A stretch of 64,000 nucleotides of DNA from contig JAUTDP010000002.1 in NCBI GenBank assembly GCA_033439795.1, positions 1,302,001-1,366,000 of the forward strand, read 5' to 3'. This document shows, piece after piece, positions 34,394-44,199 of the stretch. Below the pieces are notes generated by a model that saw nothing but the letters and a program-made list of their open reading frames with translations, ran no database searches and was not told where the DNA came from. Source of the DNA: Sordaria brevicollis. Taxonomy: Eukaryota; Ascomycota; Sordariomycetes; Sordariales; Sordariaceae. Position numbers and translations under genes: made by a program. How positions within the stretch are numbered: position 1 is the stretch's first letter; each line of letters opens with the position of its first letter.

Positions 34394-35667
34394 CGCGCTG
34401 GTTTTCGATGGAGATAGGGAATGCTGGAAGTAGTAGTGGCGAGTTGTCAAGTAATAAGGCTGATGCTTTCAAGGGTGTAAGTTAATAAGGTTTGGAGTGA
34501 GGAACATGGATGGGTGCTTCGAAAGTTTACTGTTAGTTGGTAGGTTGGGAAAGATATATACAATACCGGAGCTTCATGACTTCCTGTGGTTAAACATGGA
34601 CAGTGACTGGAGGCCACTGGACTCGGTGGGACTGACACAATGTCATGACGGTTGGTTCCAAACGAGAGCTTCACTGCGATTTTCGAGCGAACGGTCCGTA
34701 ACCTGTATGGTTATCACCGTAGATATGTCGAGGACCATTGTGCGAGGGCCTGTTTGCTATGGTGTTGTTGGTCCTCAAGCCTCCGTCAGGAACGGAGATG
34801 GGGTGCCATTCCGCTGGCGATGGCGCATCCCTTTTAGCGACATCAAGCTTATGACTTCTAGGTTTAATGACGGAGCCAGTGAAAGAACTATGTCGTGGAC
34901 ACAGAGAATGCCTTCTGGTTCAGCGGCGTGCTTCCCAACGTCGGAACGCGGTCGACGTTTATCACATTGGATGACGAGGTTCGTTCTTCTGGGAAGAAGA
35001 GGGTTAGGGTGATAAGTAACACCGCGTTTGTCGCATGGTCTGTGCTCAACCCTGTTTGCCTGCCGGTGATCGCTCTGCTCTGCCGGTCAACCAATGAAAC
35101 CAAGCGGCATCTTCTTCATCTCTTCCTTGAACAACGACTGTGGCCATCGTGAAATATTCCACATCAACCGTCAACGACAGATTGGCTATACGTACGCATG
35201 AGTCCTGATCGTTCACCTCGCTTTATTCATCTTCACTGCCATCAAACTGCACATCTCATGGATCCAGGGAAAGCGTTCCATTTCCGCGCATCGGCGCGAC
35301 GAACAAAATTTCAGTCGGAGAGCAACAATTGTTACTGCACTATCTTCCTGTAGCCCAAAGAAGGGGCAGCCAGGATAGACAGCCATCCTAGCGGACAAAA
35401 CCCCGATCACAAATATTGACCAATGACTAAACTCTACACGCGAATATTTTGCGCCCAATACGACGCTACAGAGTGAATGGCGATGGTTGATCTTAAGAAG
35501 CTAAAGCTCCTCGATGGCCTCCAGGTCGACCCTCGTTGCTCTCCTCCGCTCACTTTGAACAGCGTCAGACAAGCTGGCTCTCGAAATCAAGATTATCACC
35601 GGTTATCACGTCAACACAGTAAAAGCACAGGCTGATATACGCAAGTACAAGGCAAGCAAGAGTCACG
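34394..35667. other. Intergenic stretch, no supported gene
   Basis: Several overlapping open frames (34,497-35,152) lack a common start, domain or splice logic. Probably the promoter region of the HET gene and the neighbouring minus-strand gene. Confidence 0.4.
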
Positions 35668-37482
35668 ATGAGGCTTATCGACACCGAGACGCTCGAGCTT
35701 CACGATTTCTTCGAATTGCAAGCTCCTGCGTACGCGATACTTTCGCACACATGGGAGAAGGACGAAATCACCTTTCAGGAGATGGTCACCAAGTCTCCAT
35801 CGACCATGGCCAAAGCTGGATACAAGAAGATCCATAATACCTGCAGGTTGGCGCAAAGTCGGGGTCAGAAATGGGCCTGGGTCGACACCTGCTGCATCGA
35901 CAAGTCAAGCAGCGCCGAGCTCACTGAAAGCATCAATTCCATGTACCGCTGGTACCAGAAATCTGAGGAATGCTATGCTTACCTTGTCGACTTCACCCCA
36001 GGGTCCTTGCCTGAAACGGAGCTTGAGCAATGCCGCTGGTTTACACGAGGGTTCACTCTCCAGGAACTAATCGCGCCCAAGACTGTGATACTCTTCGACA
36101 GGGAATGGAACGTGGTTGGAGAGAAAAAGAACGAACGCATCCTCCATACCATTAGCCGCATCACGCGGATTTCGAGAGACGTACTTCTTCTTGAGAAACC
36201 GCCGAGAGACTTTGCAATTGCCGAGCGCATGGTGTGGGCATCGACTCGTAAAACCACGCGCCCTGAAGACACAGCTTATTGTCTTCTCGGTATATTCGAG
36301 GTCCACATGCCTCTCATCTACGGAGAGGGTGACAACGCCTTCCGGAGACTTCAAGAGGAGATCATTAAGCGTAGCACTGACCTGTCCATCTTCGCTTGGG
36401 GGACCCCCCTTAACTTTCAGACAGAGGCGGACAAGGAGAAGTTGGCGGAGGACCCCTCCTGTAGCCTTTTTGCTGTTTCACCGGCGGATTATGTGGCAGT
36501 ATGGGCATACATTGATATGGAGGACCCGAACGTCCAACGCCTTTTAAGAAGAGGGATGCGAGGCAACATGGATTTTGCTTTGACAAACAGAGGACTGAAT
36601 ATAGGAGGCAAAATAACAGTGGGCATTGCTACCAGTCCCTATGCCTTCATGCCGCGTGAGGAGACCTATTACATCCTCTACCACGTTCATATGGGAGGTA
36701 TGGTTCTCGCCGTTCTCCTCGATAAAATCGGTCCAGGAATTTACTTCCGTCGTGGTGTAAGACTACTGAGCGGTTCATTCTTGTCACGCTCGGAAGGCCA
36801 CCCATTTACCCTTTCCACCATTCCCGACACGATCCTGTTGGATCATAGGGACCTGCCAGATCTGACGGATAGAGGTCCGTTTGGCGGGAGCGTGTCAATA
36901 ACTTGGCCATCCAACCTCGCTGTTTCTACCTGCGGTGCGTCTCCCAATACCCATTGGGATGCATCCAGGTCGTTGTTCTTTCCACCACGACATGGAGATT
37001 ACGACGTTGCGTGCGCTGAACTCAAGTTCGTGGTGAGGAATGCACCAGGCGGGATCGTTGAGTACTCGACCATATACGTGATTATCGATTTCTGCTGCGA
37101 ACTCTGGGACCAAACAAGAATCTTCCCACGAGCATATGTGCTGAGCGAAGACGATCTGCCTGCAATCACCATGCTGATCAAGCAAGCTCAGATTCCTCGC
37201 CACGTCTTGTTTCCTGGACGCAAGAGTCAGTCAACGCACCTTCTCAACAAAGGGCCCGAATGTGGGTCTCAAACCGTGGTCTCACTTCCACTTGGGTCTC
37301 TGAAGAAGCCACAGAGAGTTATCATCAGTATTGATTCGGGCTTTACCCTCCCTCCTCTTGAGTACCAAGGCTTTCTTGGTCGTATTCACAACGACGAGCA
37401 GTTCACTGCGAGGCTTCATGCTAGGCTTGAAGGCTTTGGGGACGCTGTTGGTGGTGGTGCCTCTTTGGCGACTGCGCAGTAA
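35668..37482 (+). CDS. HET-domain (heterokaryon incompatibility) protein
   Basis: 604 aa, single exon, ATG at 35,668. The HET domain opens with M-R-L-I-D-T-E-T-L and shows the family motifs Y-A-I-L-S-H-T-W, K-K-I-H-N-T-C-R-L-A, W-A-W-V-D-T-C-C-I-D-K, S-M-Y-R-W-Y, C-Y-A-Y-L-V-D and R-W-F-T-R-G-F-T-L-Q-E-L-I-A. A-Y-C-L-L-G-I-F and M-P-L-I-Y-G-E-G complete the usual N-terminal module by residue about 235. The remaining 370 residues are a beta-rich region without repeats that I recognise. HET domains trigger cell death when incompatible fungal cells fuse and have structural kinship to TIR domains. No WD40, NACHT or partner gene is visible nearby. Confidence 0.92.
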   Translation: MRLIDTETLELHDFFELQAPAYAILSHTWEKDEITFQEMVTKSPSTMAKAGYKKIHNTCRLAQSRGQKWAWVDTCCIDKSSSAELTESINSMYRWYQKSEECYAYLVDFTPGSLPETELEQCRWFTRGFTLQELIAPKTVILFDREWNVVGEKKNERILHTISRITRISRDVLLLEKPPRDFAIAERMVWASTRKTTRPEDTAYCLLGIFEVHMPLIYGEGDNAFRRLQEEIIKRSTDLSIFAWGTPLNFQTEADKEKLAEDPSCSLFAVSPADYVAVWAYIDMEDPNVQRLLRRGMRGNMDFALTNRGLNIGGKITVGIATSPYAFMPREETYYILYHVHMGGMVLAVLLDKIGPGIYFRRGVRLLSGSFLSRSEGHPFTLSTIPDTILLDHRDLPDLTDRGPFGGSVSITWPSNLAVSTCGASPNTHWDASRSLFFPPRHGDYDVACAELKFVVRNAPGGIVEYSTIYVIIDFCCELWDQTRIFPRAYVLSEDDLPAITMLIKQAQIPRHVLFPGRKSQSTHLLNKGPECGSQTVVSLPLGSLKKPQRVIISIDSGFTLPPLEYQGFLGRIHNDEQFTARLHARLEGFGDAVGGGASLATAQ

Positions 37483-37816
37483 ACTGGGTTAACTCGGGCG
37501 GTAGCAAAGAAATCCCAGTATTGTGAGTGAGACGGGGACATGCAATGATTTACTGCACCTAGCTAGCTTTCTCTCTGTCGTAAGGGACATCACCGCTATA
37601 GGGATTATGGGCTCCGCTCAAAGCGAATCTGGACAGGCACTTGACGAATGTTGTCATTGCTCCAGAGGCATCAATGTTCACGATCAAAAAAATATTCAAG
37701 CCGTAAGATCCGTCCCATACCCATATCACATCATCACACTGTGTGCCATCTCGAATAAGACCCAAAGCACCGGCAGGCGTGCCTTTTTATGCATAAAGAA
37801 AAAGGAAAAAAGAAAG

Positions 37817-37821
37817 AAAAA
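37817..37821 (-). terminator. Possible polymerase III terminator of tRNA-Thr
   Basis: Five T in a longer T-rich stretch on the minus strand, about 33 nt past the tRNA 3' end. Confidence 0.45.
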
Positions 37822-37854
37822 TCTTGAGAGTCCGAATCGGACTCGACGGGATAA

Positions 37855-37926
37855 TGCCCACAGCCAGAATCGAACTGACGACCTCATCATTACTAGTGAT
37901 GCGCTCTACCACTGAGCCATGCGGGC
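37855..37926 (-). tRNA. tRNA-Thr (AGT anticodon)
   Basis: A 72-nt cloverleaf on the minus strand. Acceptor GCCCGCA pairs with TGTGGGC. The D arm contains GGCTCAGTGGTAGAGC, the anticodon loop is CTAGTAA, and the T arm holds GTTCGATTC. The discriminator is A. No intron. Confidence 0.93.
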
Positions 37927-38383
37927 TTTTTGGTTATGTGATGGTTATCCCGGCTCGGAAGATGGGATTTTATGTCTCATTCTCCATTCCGAGGATGCAC
38001 CTAGGTACCTTTAAAGTGCCCCCCCTTTAGTAGGCATAAACACCGTGACTCCGTCCGATTACACCCTGGCATTATGCGTGCCGATGCCGCGTTGCTCGGC
38101 TTGCTCGAAACCGCTACAAACTTGACGGTTTTGTTTGCTTGATGTTCCGGTAATTTTCCGTAAGATTACTGTATTCTGCATTAGCTTTGGTGCTCCACTT
38201 TTCGTACCCCTGTGCCGCTGTCACGGGTGCGTCCTGTAGGTACTGAGCGCGACCAGCCCGACGTCGACGTGTCGAGCGTTTCCCCTCACGATCCTCAAAC
38301 TCTGACTTTCACAACTGTACACCACCCTGCGTTTCCGTTTCCTCGCTCTCGAACCCAGAATCCACGCCTCGATTTTCTCACAC

Positions 38384-39611
38384 ATGGCCGCGTCTAGCCG
38401 ACCTCGAAAACGCGCAAGGCGGTCAGGTTCCACATCTCCTCAGCCGTCGACGCAGGGGATGGACACTTCTACCATGACGGCCCGGATCACCCAATCTCCC
38501 GACTATGACCTTGCTTTGGTTGTCGGGCCCGAGAAGGAACGTATCTTGGCCTCATCTGTCGTCCTTCGATTTGCCTCCCCCGTCTTTGCCGCCATGCTCT
38601 CCCCTCCTTGGGTGGAAGGCCAAGGCCTGGCCGGTGGGACTGGGAGCGGCACCATCAAAGAGATAGAGCTGCCGGAGGATAACGCCGAAGCCATGGAATA
38701 TATCTGCGCAGTCATCCACCACCAGGAAGTTGACGATACACCAACCGAATCCTCTTCACCTTCCAGGGACTTGCTGAAAATTGCTATCCTCACCGACAAG
38801 TACGATCTCCACAAAGCTCTCAGATTCGTGCTCAAAAACAAGATGGATATGATGCGCACTAAATGTCCACTGGAGGACTGGGCTCCAAGAAAAGAACTTT
38901 GGGCTCCAGAAGCAAACTTTCAGCGTGAAAACCAGGATTTCACGACTGCCGGCCTAGGAAAACACAACCTCTTGGGGTGGCGCGACCTCCTCAACCTTGC
39001 AGCCACAGCCTATCTACTCAATGATTGTATATCGTTCCACACGCTGACTTTCAATCTGATGGCGTTTGTGCGCCCGGGCTCCTTTACCGCGCTTCTGGAT
39101 AAGGATTTGATTAGCAGTGTACTGCCACTTCCTAAGCTTGCTTGTAGGTCACTACTACGCCTTTCTTCCAACTACCCAGCCACCTGCCCTTCAGCTACAT
39201 CCTCGAGTGCCATGTTTGAACCCTTTCTAAAAATCAGCAGTGCTTCTGGCCGAAAGGGCAGCAAAAGTTCGATATTCAATGATGAAAGATATACACCGGC
39301 GCCAGAACGACGCTTTCTATGACCACTGCAATTGTGGGGCGCAGTCAAAAGTGCTACAGCAATTCAACATATTCAATAACGGAACCTATATCCTTCGAAT
39401 TTTCGACAATTATCTGGCATATACTTTGGCGGGAACGAAGGCATTAGTACATTCTGGTCTACAAGCCGATTGCACATGCGACGAACCTTATTTTCAAGAA
39501 TTCTTCAAAGAGATTGGACAGCACGGACAAGATTTGAAACTGAAGTATTCTCTTTGCATTAGCGATTTGAGACCTGAATACTCTTGCGATATCGACCATA
39601 AAATCCACTAA
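38384..39611 (+). CDS. BTB/POZ-domain protein (BTB copy 3)
   Basis: 376 aa: exon 1 38,384-39,143, intron 39,144-39,240 (97 bp, GTAGGT...ATCAGCAG), exon 2 39,241-39,611. The N-terminus is basic (P-R-K-R-A-R-R), a possible nuclear signal. The BTB core follows: D-L-A-L-V-V-G-P, V-V-L-R-F-A-S-P-V-F-A-A-M-L-S-P-P-W, L-P-E-D-N-A-E-A-M, T-D-K-Y-D-L. The second exon begins L-L-A-E-R-A-A-K and ends Cys-rich (C-N-C-G, C-T-C-D). The acceptor is a tandem CAGCAG, so a one-codon-longer form (extra Ser/Val junction) is equally in frame. A close relative of copy 1; a decayed copy follows 300 bp downstream. Confidence 0.85.
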
Positions 39612-39913
39612 CCCAGGAATTTCCAAGACGTTGCCGTATCCTCGCCATGCCTTGGGGGTTCGGTTTGCTGGAGCCAGGTCTTGAGACGTGTTGGGAGGAC
39701 AGAAAAGAGATCAGCTTGGACGAAAGGGAATGACGATGAGACGAGAGTCGACAGGGTTTAAACGATATCACGCCATTGGACGAAAGGAAAAGTCAAAGAC
39801 TAGAGCCAGGACACACGCAGAAACCTCTCCCGGCTCGAACAGTTTACTTGCTGGAATGGACCGAGCTGCTAGGAACTTTTAGCACCCACCAGAGTCTCCA
39901 GAGAAACACACAC

Positions 39914-40630
39914 AATGAGCGACTGACCAGACTTACCCCCCTCCCACCTCGTTCTCGTCGTCGTCGGCGAACTGGCAAACAAAGAGCCGCAACGCATCCC
40001 GGTCGAGCCTGCGAAAGTGAAAGCCGCCTCTCCCGTGTTCGGGCGCATGCTTTCCCCTCCCTGGAACGAATCCCAGAAAGCCGAGATATCTCTCCTACGT
40101 GGACGATTCAGACGCAATGGAGTTCATCATGCTTGCTTTGCACTTCGAAAACAAATATAAAACAGTCACAGAACCGCGGTCACATACAAGAGATCTTAGA
40201 AATTGCGATTTGTATCGATAAATAGGATTTGGGCAATGCAATGCGTTTCGCATCGGAGTTCTTATTTAGCGAGGGCGGCCAAATGCATCCAAGGTTGTCC
40301 GATCAAAAGAAGATGGGATGGGATAAAGAGCGAAGACATAGTATGCTTGTGCGCGGCAGCATATCTCCTGGGCAGGTGCTACTGGTTCAGCAGATTTGGG
40401 CTCGAGTTGATGTGCAGACACGATAAGACGTTTGAGGGGCTTGGGCATGCCTGTATGTAGGAGGAGGCCATCAAAGATGTTTTGCCGAGGAGGTTCTTTG
40501 GTAAGTGCCACTTGGGTGATTAATTCCCAAGTTCCTACCCGTCAAGTCTGTTACAGATCACAAGGAACAGGGCAAGGCGAACAGATCACCGGGAGCACAG
40601 CGGATCAGCGGCATGAAGTTCGACGTTTAA
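39914..40630 (+). pseudogene. BTB/POZ pseudogene (copy 4)
   Basis: It is collinear with BTB copy 3. Visible blocks are L-V-L-V-V-V-G-E-L (39,944), A-S-P-V-F-G-R-M-L-S-P-P-W (about 40,030), V-D-D-S-D-A-M-E-F-I-M-L-A-L-H (about 40,100), E-I-A-I-C-I-D-K then D-L-G-N-A-M-R-F (about 40,200-40,250), A-A-A-Y-L-L-G-R and I-K-D-V-L-P-R-R-F-F ending in a GTAAGT donor at 40,501. Breaks: a stop four codons after the first ATG, frameshifts near 40,095, 40,190 and about 40,270, a Tyr-to-stop change in the D-K-Y-D-L motif, and a TAG before the last block. The intron donor is still intact, so decay is fairly recent. An origin by tandem duplication is inferred. Confidence 0.8.
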
Positions 40631-40684
40631 GTACACTCAAACCCTCACAATTAGGAGTATAAGCAGACTAGGTATATATAAAGG

Positions 40685-42181
40685 TCATGTCCAAGGCGCC
40701 ACGAACCTGACCGCATGAGCATTCGATACCTTGACAGTTTCCTTAGCCACGGCAAGAACCATCTCCCACTTCAGAATATGCGTCCTCCGAATATTGTACG
40801 TCGTGAAATCAGGGTAGAGGATCTGGTTCATCTTGGCCGACCCGCCTGTATACGCCAACTCAGTCGGGTTGAACCTTAGCCCCAGCTCAGCTCCAATATC
40901 TCGAGCTGGCGGTTCACCTGTTGGGCCACCACTACTTCCAGAAGCTGAACTCGTTCCTCCACCACCGCCTCCCATCAACCCATCCTTGCCCTTTTTCAAG
41001 TCCCCTTTCTCGCCCTTCTTCTTCCCCTTCTTCTCATCCCCAAAATCGATATCCGCATCCTCATCCGCACCCGCAGAAGCCATCCCCCTATCCCAAACCG
41101 GTAATGCCATCCCCTCCTCCCCTTCCTTCCACGTCCAGCTCCACTCAAAGAACTTATCCGTGCGATCCGTAAACCGGTCCGAAACCCACGAGCTGCCCAC
41201 CTTGACCTCCGTCCTCGCCTTAACCGTCAACTTGAGATTGACCACGCTCACCATCGGCGTCCTCTCCAAGTTCCTCACCTCCTCGCTCGTCTCGTCTGCT
41301 GCTCCTAACTTCGGCACAGCCGCCACTTTAAACGGAACCGGATCTACGCTGCCCAATTGAATCGCCCCCGGCGAAAACACCAAAACGTCAAACGAGTACT
41401 TTGGCACTTTAGAAGAATGAAACAGTTTCAACGTCTTTTGCTTAAAACTCAGTTCCTCCCCGCTAGCCGCAAACGCTGGGAGCAATAATTGCGTGCGCAC
41501 CCCCTCTCGCTTAACAAAGCGGTTGGGGTACCACTCATGCGGCAGCAGCGGTGGGATCGGTGGTGGACGTAAAGTAACCGGCAATACCGCCGTGGCGGTC
41601 TTTTTGGCCGAGGGGGAAGAGCTGAAGCGACTGGTGTGCTGCTCGAAAAACTCGGCCTGGAGGACGTACTCGACATACCCCTCGATGCCGTTTTGCCAAA
41701 AGGTGCCGACTTTGGAGTACATAGTGAAGGGTAAGGGGTGGGAGGTGATTTGCTCGGGCGGGTCGATTGGTAAGAAACAGTGTTTTTGTTTTCCGTGGGC
41801 TCCTTCGCGGATTCCCGCTGGGTCGGGGATGGTGTGAGGGAGGGAGAATTGGAAGGGCCATGATTCGGTTCGGCCGCTGCCGTCTGGTGGGATGTGGATG
41901 GGACCCTTGAAGATGGTGTTGTAGAAGGCGGGTCCGGAACCGAGAAGGTCGAAGCGTGTGCGGATGGTGTGGTGTTGGCTGCCGTTGCCGCTGTTGGTGG
42001 TGTAGTCGACGCGGACTTTGGTGCGGCCGTAGAGCTTGATGGTCACGAGCGCTTCGGAGGTTACGACGTGGCTACTGCGTAGGACCCGGCCGGTGATGGT
42101 TTCGCCTGGGCTGTATTCCCGGTTGGGAACGTCTAGTTCGATCGCCAGGTCTGGCGTAGCTTCAACCACGGCGAGAGGCAT
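40685..42181 (-). CDS. Arrestin-like protein
   Basis: 498 aa, single exon, ATG at 42,179-42,181. The N-terminal half reads as an arrestin-type beta sandwich: L-A-I-E-L-D-V-P, Y-S-P-G-E-T-I-T-G-R-V, V-T-I-K-L-Y-G-R-T-K-V, W-P-F-Q-F-S-L-P, and G-Y-V-E-Y-V-L-Q-A-E. A second beta-rich half follows (residues about 240-350). A Lys/Glu-rich, then Gly/Ser-rich low-complexity insertion (about 380-425, D-E-K-K-G-K-K-K-G-E-K, then G-G-G-G-G-G) precedes the C-terminal block, which returns to beta pattern. Fungal arrestin-related proteins link ubiquitin ligases to plasma-membrane transporters. No P-P-x-Y motif is evident, so that role is only possible. Confidence 0.8.
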   Translation of the reverse strand: MPLAVVEATPDLAIELDVPNREYSPGETITGRVLRSSHVVTSEALVTIKLYGRTKVRVDYTTNSGNGSQHHTIRTRFDLLGSGPAFYNTIFKGPIHIPPDGSGRTESWPFQFSLPHTIPDPAGIREGAHGKQKHCFLPIDPPEQITSHPLPFTMYSKVGTFWQNGIEGYVEYVLQAEFFEQHTSRFSSSPSAKKTATAVLPVTLRPPPIPPLLPHEWYPNRFVKREGVRTQLLLPAFAASGEELSFKQKTLKLFHSSKVPKYSFDVLVFSPGAIQLGSVDPVPFKVAAVPKLGAADETSEEVRNLERTPMVSVVNLKLTVKARTEVKVGSSWVSDRFTDRTDKFFEWSWTWKEGEEGMALPVWDRGMASAGADEDADIDFGDEKKGKKKGEKGDLKKGKDGLMGGGGGGTSSASGSSGGPTGEPPARDIGAELGLRFNPTELAYTGGSAKMNQILYPDFTTYNIRRTHILKWEMVLAVAKETVKVSNAHAVRFVAPWT

Positions 42182-43324
42182 GTTGATGTATGATATAGGA
42201 TAAGACGACGAATGGCCTAATTGGAGAAGGTGAGTCTGGATTTTGGGACCAGAAGGTTTTATACCTTTCCCATTCCCCGGATTACCATGCCAAGAAGGAG
42301 TTGAAGGTGCGGCTGACCGTCTCCTTGGTTGCCGTCGATGTCATCTCACTCCGGCTGTACCTCCCCGGTTTGCGAGGCGCAATCCGTCCCGAGACCCCTC
42401 ATTGCCCGGCTCGGACTTATGGCACTGCCACATCCCGGCACACACTGGACCCTTAACACTTTGTCTAATGCGGCTTGGCTGCTGCCTATTGATGACTGTG
42501 GCTTGAATGGCTCCCGTCAATATGTGACGGGTAAGCGCCGAGATTTTGATAGAGAAGGGAAAGATGAGATCGGCGTCTGACAGGTTGAGTGAAAAGTTCA
42601 AGTGGAAGATTTTGGGCGGTTCTCTAAAGGTTTCGGGGCATTGTCCCTATCGCTTCTCCACTATCTCACTAACATATAGGCCACACTCAGCACAAAAGAA
42701 TTTACCCTTACTAGATAGGAAATAGAGAAAAGATTTAATAGCTAGATTCTTTAATTGTCTCACTATACCATATAGCAGTTTTACTAAATGCTCTTCATCT
42801 TGTTAATAGTCACATTGTGAACAACATCAAGTATTGTGGATGTTGAAGAATTTGTTGTGAGTGTTAGTGCATGTTAAGGTCGTGCGCCCGTGCAGGCGAG
42901 CTTGCGGCTTCCCGCGATAGAACCTACCGTGAGCTGCTGATGTGGAAGTACTTGAACACATCCAGAGTTCTCAAAATTAATTGTAATACCGGATTTCTCT
43001 ATTTCACGCCTATTTAAAATTAGTGGGAGACTCCGATATCGTCAACTTGAGATATCCAAGTAGTAAATAGCTGAGAGTTGAAGGCTTATGTCACAAGCAG
43101 AGTTCAACAAGTAACTTTTGAGCGACAAGTTTGATATCGTAAGATAAGAAACTCGGTCGGAGGGTCGGACTGCATACCACATGATAGCACAAACAACCCA
43201 AATCATTCGACAAAGCGAAAATGAAACCAGATGGGCAAAAAAAGAATACGAAATCTAGTCTCTTTCGGATAAAGAGTACGAAGGGGGGAAAAAGGAAAAA
43301 AGAAATTGGAACGATCGGGAATTG
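42182..43324. other. Intergenic stretch upstream of the split tRNA, no supported gene
   Basis: Promoter side of the arrestin-like gene, then AT-richer sequence. At 43,270-43,305 the minus strand is T-rich, which would serve as the terminator of the tRNA-Lys whose 3' half starts at 43,325. Confidence 0.45.
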
Positions 43325-43354
43325 AGCCCGACGTGGGGGTCGAACCCACAACCT
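43325..43354 (-). pseudogene. tRNA-Lys(CUU) 3' half
   Basis: On the minus strand this is variable loop AGGTT, T stem GTGGG, T loop TTCGACC, T stem CCCAC, acceptor GTCGGGC and discriminator T: thirty bases that match canonical positions 44-73. Nothing upstream on the minus strand supplies a 5' half, because a 51-base hairpin and a poly(A) tract take its place. The acceptor strand pairs with GCCCGGC of the 5' half at 61,125-61,162 (one G-T pair). T-rich terminator-like sequence follows on the minus strand. Confidence 0.8.
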
Positions 43355-43403
43355 GGTACGGGGCAGCCAGTTCACCCCGTTAGGGGTGAATTGGCTGACC
43401 GTA

Positions 43404-43405
<2 letters not shown>
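43355..43405. repeat. 51-bp hairpin abutting the tRNA-Lys break
   Basis: The arms 43,355-43,378 and 43,383-43,405 pair almost fully around a GTTA loop; they begin GGTACGG and end CCGTACC. The first base of the hairpin is the first base after the tRNA 3' half, so the hairpin marks the junction exactly. Confidence 0.85.

Positions 43406-43435
<30 letters not shown>
43406..43435. repeat. T30 homopolymer
   Basis: Thirty T directly after the hairpin. On the minus strand this is a poly(A) run just upstream of the hairpin and tRNA 3' half. Open frames through it are artefacts. Confidence 0.9.
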
Positions 43436-43669
43436 CTTTCTCTCCCACTGCCCCGTTCCAGGGGCAGTACACCAGAACACACCAAACCACCTGTACACTA
43501 CAGGGCATTTCCCTCCGAGCGTAGCGAGCACCACCCCGGAGGGGCCTCCACGGAGTGGCCGCCGGAGGCAACACCCAACACGATTACAGGTGACACCACC
43601 TACCACCAGGGCACCCGACCGGCGACCGCCAATGGAAACCACAACATCCATGACCAAGGGCAACTACTA

Positions 43670-44026
43670 AAACACCATCACTACACCAAAACACCCTCAC
43701 CACCAAAACACCCTCACCACCGAAACACCCTCACCAACCACAATATCACCACCAAACCACAACATTACCAATTACCAAAACACCACCACCACCACCACCA
43801 CCAAACCACAACATCACCACCAACTACAACATCACCACCACCACCACCACCAAACCACAACATCATCACCAACTACAATATCACCACCAATTACCAAAAC
43901 ACCACCACCACCACCACCACCACAATATCACCACCAAACCACAACATTACCAATTACCAAAACACCACCACCACCACCACCACCACCACCACCACAACAT
44001 CACCAATTACCAAAACACCACCACGC
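43670..44026. repeat. CCA/CAC-rich low-complexity repeat
   Basis: Dense ACC/CCA trinucleotide runs with interspersed ACAACATCACC and TTACCAAAACACC blocks in many near copies. The open frames crossing it (T, H and P runs) are low-complexity artefacts. Confidence 0.85.
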
Positions 44027-44177
44027 ATGCAAACAAAACCAGGGGCCGCGGTAAGATACACGGGTTAGGGTTGAGTCAAGGGCCGCAAGTGCCAAGCCAA
44101 GCCCAAAACATACCTCTACCATTCGTCAAGCCCGTGCATAAATCTTGGCACCCGTAGGTCATCTACGAGGAAGGAGT

Positions 44178-44199
44178 ACCCAGTGTACTGGGCACTGGT
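44178..44199. repeat. 22-bp palindrome-like repeat, copy 1
   Basis: It contains CCAGTG and CACTGG arms around TACTGGG. It differs by one transition from the copy at 45,010-45,031. Confidence 0.7.

Larger units (their letters stand above)
37483..38383. other. Intergenic stretch holding one tRNA gene
   Basis: Apart from the tRNA-Thr there is no supported gene; this is the promoter side of BTB copy 3. Confidence 0.4.

Noticed and set aside
34497..35152. Possible gene upstream of the HET gene
   Set aside because: Overlapping short frames cannot be joined by plausible GT-AG introns and show no family motif.
43315..43440. A complete tRNA gene at the TTCGA-bearing sequence
   Set aside because: Only the T arm, variable loop and 3' acceptor strand are there; upstream on the minus strand is a hairpin and poly(A), not a D arm or anticodon arm.
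43322..44068. 248-codon frame through the poly(T) and CCA repeat
   Set aside because: It translates homopolymers and trinucleotide repeats (Phe, His, Thr, Pro runs) with no unique domain.
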